Source of the DNA: Candidatus Neomicrothrix sp. UBA7388
GTDB lineage: Bacteria; Actinomycetota; Acidimicrobiia; Acidimicrobiales; Poriferisodalaceae
Reading direction: 5' to 3'
DNA length: 52,046 nt
Assembly: GCA_002470695.1 (NCBI GenBank)
Contig: DKNM01000070.1
Span: forward strand, 1-52,046
In this document: positions 35,848-43,119 of the stretch, piece by piece
Layout: every line of letters begins with the position of its first letter
How positions within the stretch are numbered: position 1 is the stretch's first letter
Made by a program: the position numbers and the translations under genes
The notes under the pieces: model-generated
Told to the model about the DNA's origin: nothing
The model's database searches: none
The model's input: the letters and a program-made list of their open reading frames with translations, nothing else

Positions 35848-36732
35848 ATGCCTGACTTAGCTTCTTCCCAGAAAAGTGGAATACCTGCCGCCGCGATCGC
35901 AATGGTGGGTTGGGCAGCCTCCGGGGTAATAGCAAAGGGCATAAGCGAGCTCGGTCCCTTCGCCGTCGTTTTTTGGCGAATGTGGATATATGCAACCATC
36001 GTGCTTCTGTTTCTCAAGATGCGAGGCACACCTCTCCGCAAGGAATCTTTGCGGATCTCGTTGAAGGGAGGGCTGTCGTTAGGGGCCGACATTTTGCTCT
36101 TCTTCTCTGCTTTACGCCTGACAACCGTGGCAAACGCCACGGTGATCGGTTCCTGCCAGCCCTTAATTATGTTGCTGATCGTGGGTCGACTTTTTGGAGA
36201 ACGTCCAAGACGTCACGACTGGTTCTTGGCGCTAATTGCGTTAAGTGGCGTAGCGATTGTGATGTTTGGCTCAACTGGGGTCCCTGGTTGGAGTCCGAAG
36301 GGAGACTTACTATCAGTGGCGACCGTTATCGCATGGACGGGCTATTTCGTTTTCTCCAAACTGAGCACCCAAGAAATTGACTCATCCCAATACACAGGCG
36401 CGACAGCCCTAATTTGCGCAATTTTTGCTACGCCGTTCGCTCTGCTTTCCGGCGAATTATTTGTCATGCCTTCGACGAGCGCCTGGTTTTGGCTTGTCAT
36501 GTTGTCCCTTGGCCCCGGATTTACTTCTCACATGCTGATGAACTGGGCACTCGCACGAATTCCTGCTTGGTTTGGATCAACGTTGACCTTGGCGATTCCC
36601 GTGACCGCAAGCATTATGGCGTGGGCGTTTCTCGGCGAAGAGCTCATTGCTTTGCAGTTCGTCGGAATGGCCGTGGTTCTCGTGGCTTTAGGTTCCTTGG
36701 TCATCGGACAAACGAAAGGTCGCAACAACTAG
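35848..36732 (+). CDS. EamA-family DMT transporter
   Basis: A 294-residue integral membrane protein with about ten helices in two EamA repeats. Repeat one includes AMVGWAASGVIAKGISELGPF, and repeat two starts near SVATVIAWTGYFVFSK. The conserved end-of-repeat pattern is FLGEELIALQFVGMAVVLVALGSLVIG. Such proteins export amino acids, nucleosides or other metabolites; the substrate is unknown. It ends 10 bases before the convergent enoyl-CoA hydratase gene. Confidence 0.9.
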   Translation: MPDLASSQKSGIPAAAIAMVGWAASGVIAKGISELGPFAVVFWRMWIYATIVLLFLKMRGTPLRKESLRISLKGGLSLGADILLFFSALRLTTVANATVIGSCQPLIMLLIVGRLFGERPRRHDWFLALIALSGVAIVMFGSTGVPGWSPKGDLLSVATVIAWTGYFVFSKLSTQEIDSSQYTGATALICAIFATPFALLSGELFVMPSTSAWFWLVMLSLGPGFTSHMLMNWALARIPAWFGSTLTLAIPVTASIMAWAFLGEELIALQFVGMAVVLVALGSLVIGQTKGRNN

Positions 36733-36742
36733 CTCGCCGATC

Positions 36743-37558
36743 TCACCGCCCTTTCCAATTCGGCAGTCTTTTTTCCGCGAAAGCCTTTGGACCTTCTCGA
36801 GAGTCCTCACTCCTCATCATTGTTTGCACTGCGGGAAACTCGCCGTAAAACGCTTCTCCCAGGGTCAGATCAAGTCCCCGCATAGCAGCCTGCTTCGTGG
36901 CTTGAATGGACAAGGGAGCTCCTAGAAGGATCTCATCAATTAGTTGGTCAATTCTCTGGTCTAACTCTTGGTACGGAACCACATCGTTGATAATTCCGAT
37001 ATCTCTGGCGCGCGCAGCCGTCATTGACCTCCCTGTGAGCAAATACTCCATAGCAAGCTTCAGGGGCACCTGCCTCGGAAGCCGATGCACACCTCCTCCT
37101 CCGGCGTAGATTCCTCTTCTCGGCTCCGGTAGCCCAAATTGGACGTGATCTGCAGCTACCACTAGATCGCAGGCCATCGCAACCTCAAAACCGCCCCCCA
37201 AAGCGATGCCGTTCACTCGAGCAATTAGTGGTTTTGGGTAATCAAAACGTTCGATCAGTTTTGTTACTCGACTCATAAGTTCAGCATCCGCTTGTTGCTC
37301 ACTTGCGCTCGAATGTTGAATTTGCGACAAATATTTTAGATCTCGACCTGCACAAAACGCTTTATCGCCAACACCAGTCACGACCACAATCCAAACGTCA
37401 TCGTCGTTTGCTGCGTGATCCAGCAAGTCACTCCACTCTTTGTGGGCGGGTGTGTTGATCGCATTTCTTACTTCGGGGCGGTTGATCGTAATGCGCGCGA
37501 CGTGGGGTCGAGGGCTCTCGTAAAAGAAGTATTCGGGCTGCCACTCAAGTTCGTTCAT
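36743..37558 (-). CDS. Enoyl-CoA hydratase/isomerase family protein
   Basis: A 271-residue crotonase-fold protein. AFCAGRDLKYL forms the oxyanion and CoA region, and GIALGGGFEVAMACDLVVAA carries the GGGxE stretch. FGLPEPRRGIYAGGGGVHRL fits the active-site loop with its Glu. It probably hydrates an enoyl-CoA. It is divergent from the SnoaL-like and dienelactone hydrolase genes across 54 bases, at the left boundary of the acyl-CoA cluster. Confidence 0.9.
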   Translation of the reverse strand: MNELEWQPEYFFYESPRPHVARITINRPEVRNAINTPAHKEWSDLLDHAANDDDVWIVVVTGVGDKAFCAGRDLKYLSQIQHSSASEQQADAELMSRVTKLIERFDYPKPLIARVNGIALGGGFEVAMACDLVVAADHVQFGLPEPRRGIYAGGGGVHRLPRQVPLKLAMEYLLTGRSMTAARARDIGIINDVVPYQELDQRIDQLIDEILLGAPLSIQATKQAAMRGLDLTLGEAFYGEFPAVQTMMRSEDSREGPKAFAEKRLPNWKGR

Positions 37559-37612
37559 GACCCGATCGTAGACAGGACTGCACGCAAACGTCAGACATGC
37601 TGGACTGTAGCA

Positions 37613-38059
37613 ATGGAAACAGAAGAGACAAGAGCATTAATTAGTAGGTACTACGAGGCACTGACCCAAGGAAATCGTACCGAAATCCAAGCCTGTTTAA
37701 GCGAGGACGTGATTTGGCAATTACCTGTCACCGCAGGAGAGAACGGGACGGGGGGTTCCGATCCCAAAGGAATAGTCAGAGGAAGGGAAGCAGTTGCTGC
37801 CGAGCTGGGTGGCCGAACTATCAAAGACACTTTTGATCTTTCTAAACCATTTGGAGTCGAGATTCGTCAAATGATTGTTGACGGCGACACTGCTGCCGTT
37901 CAACAGAGATTGACTGCAACGGCCAAAGCAACGGGTGCGTCTTATGACAACCAATATTGCTGGGTTTATTCCTGTGCTGGCGGGGAAATCACTCAAATGG
38001 AGGAATACACCGACACGCTTTACGCGTCGCGTGCAATGGGTTGGAACGAGGAGGGGTAA
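37613..38059 (+). CDS. SnoaL/NTF2-like protein
   Basis: A 148-residue protein from the ATG at 37613; in-frame sequence upstream is antisense to the hydratase gene. The helix METEETRALISRYYEALTQG is followed by DVIWQLPVTAG, VRGREAVAAEL, and the strands MIVDGDTAAVQQRLTATAK and CWVYSCAGGEITQMEEYTD, the usual NTF2-like layout. It is 4 bases before the dienelactone hydrolase gene. A cyclase, isomerase or binding role is possible; no catalytic residues can be named. Confidence 0.8.
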   Translation: METEETRALISRYYEALTQGNRTEIQACLSEDVIWQLPVTAGENGTGGSDPKGIVRGREAVAAELGGRTIKDTFDLSKPFGVEIRQMIVDGDTAAVQQRLTATAKATGASYDNQYCWVYSCAGGEITQMEEYTDTLYASRAMGWNEEG

Positions 38060-38063
38060 CCCG

Positions 38064-38801
38064 ATGTTTGAGGAACATGTAGTTATTGAAACTGGCGAGG
38101 GTTCGGCGTCCACATTCATTGTGCGTCCGGAAACAGATGAGCCTCATCCTTTGATTCTTTTCCTTATGGACGCTCCAGGGAAAAGAGAGGAGCTCCATGA
38201 TATGGCAAGACGTGTCGCCGCTGCTGGCTACTACGTGATGTTGCCGAATCTTTACTACCGCGATGTTCCGTCATTCACAGTGCATCGCGAGGACCCCGTC
38301 AGCACTAGATATATGGCAGAGCTAATGGGCAATCTGAGCAACGCAATGGTGGCTGCAGACGCAAAGGCCCTAATTCGATACGCGTCCGAGGATCCCCATG
38401 CTGATCCCGGAAATGTCGGCGTTACCGGTTACTGCATGAGCGGGCCTTTCGCAATATGGCTAGCAGCTGAATTCCCCGAAATAATCAAAGCTGCTGCTTC
38501 CATTCATGGAGTGCTACTTGCGACGGACGCCGACGATTCGCCTCACCGCCGGGCGGGCGATATCTCCGGAGAACTACTGATTCTCGCTGCGGAGTTTGAC
38601 AACTGGGTCGACCGCCCTCACTACGATCGTCTGCTCGAAGCGCTAAACCATGGAAACACCAACTTCTATGCTGAATGGATCGAAGGTACGTACCACGGGT
38701 TTGTTTTCCCTCAGCGCCCTATGTACAACAAGCAAGCGTCGGAGCGTCACTGGGAACTATTGCATTCGCTATTTGATCGCAATCTAAAATCGTTTCCATG
38801 A
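38064..38801 (+). CDS. Dienelactone hydrolase family protein
   Basis: A 245-residue alpha/beta hydrolase from the ATG at 38064. The nucleophile is Cys124 in GYCMSG, the pattern GxCxG typical of dienelactone hydrolases. EFDNWVD offers the Asp and GTYHGFVFPQRP the His. Such enzymes open lactones or cleave esters. It overlaps the MaoC-like gene by 4 bases and follows the SnoaL-like gene closely, so the three likely form one operon. Confidence 0.9.
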   Translation: MFEEHVVIETGEGSASTFIVRPETDEPHPLILFLMDAPGKREELHDMARRVAAAGYYVMLPNLYYRDVPSFTVHREDPVSTRYMAELMGNLSNAMVAADAKALIRYASEDPHADPGNVGVTGYCMSGPFAIWLAAEFPEIIKAAASIHGVLLATDADDSPHRRAGDISGELLILAAEFDNWVDRPHYDRLLEALNHGNTNFYAEWIEGTYHGFVFPQRPMYNKQASERHWELLHSLFDRNLKSFP

Positions 38802-39631
38802 CAATTAATCCCGCCAGATGTACTCGAATTGCAGTCGCCGATCCCCCCGAAGTATCTGATGCGAATCCGATCCACGATGAAAAAGCCAAAGAATACGGAT
38901 ACGCCGGGGGCATCGTGGCGGGAATCCATACCTACGGTTGGATGGTTCCGGCAATTCTGGATTCGTTGGGCGAAGAATGGCTTGCGCACGGATGGTGCGA
39001 GTTTCGACTGCCTCGACCTGTCTATGTTGGTGATGAACTTCTCACCCAAGTAGTTCCCTCCGACCACCACCCTGGCGTGGGCCTAATTAAGCAGACTGCC
39101 GTAAACGACGAGAGAATAACTATTGAAGGCTATTGCGGTCTGGGTGATGCTCCGTGGCGAGACGAATTTTTGCTTCCAAGCCAACGTTCGCCACAACCGG
39201 AAGCTGTAGAGCGGCCGTTTCTTAATATCGACCAAATTCCCACGAACCAGGACTATCCAGCTATGTCAGTACCTCTCGCACAGCGGGAGGCCCTTGCATG
39301 GATGAGTGAGCGCATTCACGATGATGACCCAATGTGGATTTCAGGGGCCAGTCCTAGGGTGCATCCGTCGTGGCTGTTGGGGCAGATGACTCCGTTAATC
39401 AGGCATTCATACCGAATGCCGGCTGGTATACACGCATCTGGACGTGTCCAACATTTGAAAACTTTTGAGGCGAAAGGCGACGTGTCGGTCGCTGGTCGCT
39501 GGGGTGACCTGGAAGTTAGAAAAGGGAAGCCCTGGTCCACAACTGATGCAGTATTCACAGACTGCGATGGCTCCGATGTCGCTCTTGTCCGCCAAGTAGC
39601 CGTAATTTTGCCCCCGCTAGGAACTAACTAA
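38798..39631 (+). CDS. MaoC-like hotdog dehydratase family protein
   Basis: A 277-residue protein. The N-terminal half has a MaoC-like hotdog hydratase core: ANPIHDEKAKEYGYAGGIVAGIH fits the DPxHxDxxxA...G..vhG pattern, with Asp and His. The segment FRLPRPVYVGDEL follows. The C-terminal half (from about 125) is less conserved and includes VHPSWLLGQMTPLIRHSYRMPAGIH. Hydration or dehydration of an acyl-CoA is inferred. It is 65 bases upstream of the carboxylase gene. Confidence 0.82.
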   Translation: MTINPARCTRIAVADPPEVSDANPIHDEKAKEYGYAGGIVAGIHTYGWMVPAILDSLGEEWLAHGWCEFRLPRPVYVGDELLTQVVPSDHHPGVGLIKQTAVNDERITIEGYCGLGDAPWRDEFLLPSQRSPQPEAVERPFLNIDQIPTNQDYPAMSVPLAQREALAWMSERIHDDDPMWISGASPRVHPSWLLGQMTPLIRHSYRMPAGIHASGRVQHLKTFEAKGDVSVAGRWGDLEVRKGKPWSTTDAVFTDCDGSDVALVRQVAVILPPLGTN

Positions 39632-39668
39632 GCAAGAACGAGCCCATTGAAATGTTGTAGAACTAGCT

Positions 39669-39681
39669 AGCGAAATTCGCT
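39669..39681. promoter_or_regulatory. 13-base palindrome ahead of the carboxylase gene
   Basis: AGCGAAATTCGCT (39669-39681) is symmetric about A39675. It lies 16 bases before the carboxylase ATG and just ahead of its AGGAGG ribosome site at 39685-39690. The adjacent CTAGCTAG (39663-39670) is also a palindrome. Placement suits an operator or a small hairpin; I cannot show regulation. Confidence 0.3.
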
Positions 39682-39696
39682 TCGAGGAGGGACTAA

Positions 39697-42600
39697 ATGC
39701 CTGTTGAGAAACTACTTGTTGCAAATCGGGGGGAAATAGCAATACGTGTTGCGCGTGCAGCCGGTGATCTGGATATTCCAACGGTTTCGGTTTTCAGCAG
39801 CGACGACCACTTATCGCTGCATACGCAGGCGACAGACTATTCTGAGGGTTTAGACGGCAGCGGGGTCAGCGCATATCTAGATATTGGGCAAATCGTGGAG
39901 ATTGCAGTTTCCACCGGCTGCGATGCGGTACATCCTGGTTACGGTTTCCTGGCCGAGAACGCTGACTTCGCTCGGGCATTGGAAGAGGTTGGCCTGAATT
40001 TCGTGGGACCAACTTCTCAGCAGCTTGCGCTCTTCGGCGACAAGCTTGCGGCCCGCGACCTTGCTTCACGACTCAACGTTCCCTTAGTACCAGCGACGTC
40101 CGGATCTGCCTCACTTGAAGAGGTAGCCGACTTCCTCGAAGAGCACGGCGCAATAATGATTAAAGCTGTCGCTGGGGGCGGCGGACGCGGCATGCGCAAA
40201 GTGCTAAAGGGAGACGATGTAGCCGCCGTATATGGGCGATGCCAAAGCGAGGCCCTTAGCTCTTTTGGCATAGGGGATGTTTATGCGGAGCAATTAATTG
40301 AAAAGGCCCGCCATCTCGAGGTCCAAATTATCGGCGATGGCTCGTCAGTTGCTCACTTGAGTGAACGGGAATGCACCCTCCAAAGACAGAACCAGAAAAT
40401 TATTGAAGTCGCTCCTTCTCCATCAATTAGCTCAGAAGTTCGCGAGTTGCTAACTGAATCCGCTATCCGTATGGCGTCAGAGGTCGAGTATCGAGGTCTA
40501 GGAACTTGGGAGTTCTTAGTCGACGCAGAAGATACGTCGACGATCGCCTTTATCGAAACCAACGCCCGTCTTCAGGTCGAACACACGGTGACCGAAGAAG
40601 TCACTGGCGTCGACCTAGTTCGCAGCCAAATTTTGATTGCAGGAGGTTCCACTCTTGCCGAATTAAACCTTGAGCAAGATGATGTGCCTCAACCTAGAGG
40701 GTTCGCTGTCCAGTGCCGAGTAAATACCGAGACAATGAATGAGGAGGGAATGGCGCGTCCTGCAGGAGGAACTTTTTCGACTTATCAGACCCCTAGCGGA
40801 CCAGGCATCAGAACAGACTCCTATGGTTACCAGGGCTATGCAACCAACCCGAATTTCGATTCGCTAATCGCGAAGGTAATTGCTTATTCGCCAACTAACA
40901 GTTTCGGAGATGCGATTCGACGTGCCAAACGAGCGCTGACTGAATTCAGGGTCGAAGGCGTTCGGACCAACATCGAGTACCTGCTCGCTCTGCTGAGTCG
41001 AACAGAGGTACAAAATAACGAAATTACGACCAGCTTTATTAATGAATTCGCTTCCGAGTTGCTGGATGCAGCTAATCAAATTTCAGTGGCAGTAAGCCCG
41101 GGAGATGAGGTAGGTGCGACTAGCGCTTCAGTTCTAGCGGGTGCGCAAGTCAGCAATGATCCTCTAGCTGTCTTACAGCATGGCGATATTGATCAACGCA
41201 CTAAAAGTGAGAGCATCGATTTGGATGCGAGTAGCCCGAGTATCGGCCCTGACGGAACCAAACCGCTAGAGGCGCCGTTACAGGGCACCATCATTTCAGT
41301 TGACGTTAAGCCTGGGGACGAAGTCGCAGCGGGTCAACCTGTAGTGGTCATGGAAGCCATGAAAATGGAGCACGTAATTGCCTCAACCATGACGGGAATC
41401 GTTCGCTCATTAGGAGTAGGTGTTGGGGACACAATTTACGAAGGTCATTCGCTTCTATTCATTGAAGAAGCTGACCTTGACATTCAGCGAGGAGAAGTTG
41501 CGTCTGAAATAGATTTAGATCACGTGCGACCCGATCTTCAAGAAGTATTTGATCGCCATTACAAGGGAATGGATGAAGCGAAACCTGCCGCTGTCGAAAA
41601 GCGACATGGAAGAGGCCATAGCACCGCACGCGAGAATCTTGCTCGCTTAGTCGATGATGGCAGCTTCATAGAATACGGCCCACTAATGGTTGCAGCACAG
41701 CGACGCCGTAGGTCACTTGATGATCTCATCGACAACACTCAAGGTGACGGGATGGTCGCTGGGATAGGAAGTGTGAACGGCGCTCTTTTTGATGAAGACA
41801 CCGCTCAAACAATGGTGATGTCATATGACTACATGGTCCTTGCCGGCACACAGGGTCTCCAGAACCATCGAAAGAAAGACCGACTCTTTGAGCTAGCGGA
41901 ACACAACAAACTGCCAACTGTGCTGCTGGCCGAGGGTGGAGGCGGAAGACCCGGCGACACCGATACCGCAGGAGGGGCAGGTCTGGACTGCTGGGCATTC
42001 ACATTTTTTGCGAAATTATCTGGATTAGTGCCGCTTGTCGGGGTGACTAACGGCCGTTGTTTTGCTGGCAATGCAGTGCTTCTTGGTTGCTGCGACGTCA
42101 TTATTGCCACCAAAGGCTCCAACATTGGCATCGGCGGACCAGCAATGATTGAAGGTGGTGGACTAGGGGTGTTTCGGCCTGAAGAGGTAGGTCCCGTTGA
42201 TGTTCAATTCTCTAATGGCGTCATAGATATTCTTGTCGAAGACGAAGAGGAAGCGATGGAGGTTGCTAAACAATATCTCTCGTACTTCCAAGGGCCGATA
42301 TCCGATTGGGAAGCACATGATCAACGCCTGCTTCGACACGCTATTCCCGAAAATAGGCTTCGCGCCTACGACGTCCGCGAAGTGATAGAAACGATGTGCG
42401 ACGTCGGCTCAGTTCTCGAGATTCGAAAAGGATGGGGACCTGGATGCGTTACAGCTTTCGGGAGAGTCGAGGGCCGGCCAGTTGGGATTATCGCAAATAA
42501 CAACCATCACCTTGGCGGCGCTATAGATGCAGATGTTGGAGACAAGGGCAGTCGGTTCATGCAACTCTGCGACGCGCATGATATTCCACTGGTTTTCTTA

Positions 42601-43080
42601 TGTGATACGCCAGGGATTATGGTTGGGCCTCAAGCTGAGTACGACGCAACCGTCAGGCATGCCACGAGAATGTTTGTCACCTCAGCCAGCATCACAGTTC
42701 CCTTTATGACCGTTGTACTGAGAAAAGGTTACGGTCTTGGAGCACAGGCCATGGCTGGCGGAAGTTTTAAGGCACCAACATTCTGCGTTTCTTGGCCGAC
42801 CGGAGAGTTCGGCGGAATGGGACTTGAGGGATTTGTGAAGCTTGGGTATCGCAAAGAGTTGGAAGCGATAGAAGATCCCGAGGAACGGATCGCGTACTAC
42901 GAAGAAATGGTCGCAAAACTGTACGAGAATGGCAAAGCAGTTAGCACGGCGACATTTTTCGAATTAGATGACGTGATCGACCCCGCCGAGACACGAAACT
43001 GGATTTCGATGGCTCTTCGAGCGGCTCCGTCCCCTTCTCCTCGCGTTGGCAAGAAACGACCGATGGTTGACACTTGGTAG
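39697..43080 (+). CDS. Single-chain biotin-dependent acyl-CoA carboxylase
   Basis: All three parts of an acyl-CoA carboxylase are on one chain of 1127 residues. Biotin carboxylase is at about 1-450, with KLLVANRGEIAIRVARAAG, the ATP-grasp loop AVAGGGGRGMRK and ETNARLQVEHTVTE. The biotin carrier is at about 525-600, with EAMKM and the biotin Lys556. The carboxyltransferase runs from about 609 to the end, containing both N- and C-type halves. The layout matches the single-chain long-chain acyl-CoA carboxylase described from Mycobacterium avium. Substrate range is not readable. A strong AGGAGG site precedes the ATG. Confidence 0.95.
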   Translation: MPVEKLLVANRGEIAIRVARAAGDLDIPTVSVFSSDDHLSLHTQATDYSEGLDGSGVSAYLDIGQIVEIAVSTGCDAVHPGYGFLAENADFARALEEVGLNFVGPTSQQLALFGDKLAARDLASRLNVPLVPATSGSASLEEVADFLEEHGAIMIKAVAGGGGRGMRKVLKGDDVAAVYGRCQSEALSSFGIGDVYAEQLIEKARHLEVQIIGDGSSVAHLSERECTLQRQNQKIIEVAPSPSISSEVRELLTESAIRMASEVEYRGLGTWEFLVDAEDTSTIAFIETNARLQVEHTVTEEVTGVDLVRSQILIAGGSTLAELNLEQDDVPQPRGFAVQCRVNTETMNEEGMARPAGGTFSTYQTPSGPGIRTDSYGYQGYATNPNFDSLIAKVIAYSPTNSFGDAIRRAKRALTEFRVEGVRTNIEYLLALLSRTEVQNNEITTSFINEFASELLDAANQISVAVSPGDEVGATSASVLAGAQVSNDPLAVLQHGDIDQRTKSESIDLDASSPSIGPDGTKPLEAPLQGTIISVDVKPGDEVAAGQPVVVMEAMKMEHVIASTMTGIVRSLGVGVGDTIYEGHSLLFIEEADLDIQRGEVASEIDLDHVRPDLQEVFDRHYKGMDEAKPAAVEKRHGRGHSTARENLARLVDDGSFIEYGPLMVAAQRRRRSLDDLIDNTQGDGMVAGIGSVNGALFDEDTAQTMVMSYDYMVLAGTQGLQNHRKKDRLFELAEHNKLPTVLLAEGGGGRPGDTDTAGGAGLDCWAFTFFAKLSGLVPLVGVTNGRCFAGNAVLLGCCDVIIATKGSNIGIGGPAMIEGGGLGVFRPEEVGPVDVQFSNGVIDILVEDEEEAMEVAKQYLSYFQGPISDWEAHDQRLLRHAIPENRLRAYDVREVIETMCDVGSVLEIRKGWGPGCVTAFGRVEGRPVGIIANNNHHLGGAIDADVGDKGSRFMQLCDAHDIPLVFLCDTPGIMVGPQAEYDATVRHATRMFVTSASITVPFMTVVLRKGYGLGAQAMAGGSFKAPTFCVSWPTGEFGGMGLEGFVKLGYRKELEAIEDPEERIAYYEEMVAKLYENGKAVSTATFFELDDVIDPAETRNWISMALRAAPSPSPRVGKKRPMVDTW

Positions 43081-43119
43081 ACAAGGCCAGCGTCCACCTA
43101 ATTCGAATCAATTGATTTG

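Noticed and set aside
37935..38063. Upstream extension of the dienelactone hydrolase frame
   Set aside because: It overlaps the SnoaL-like gene in another frame; the ATG at 38064 gives the normal hydrolase N-terminus.
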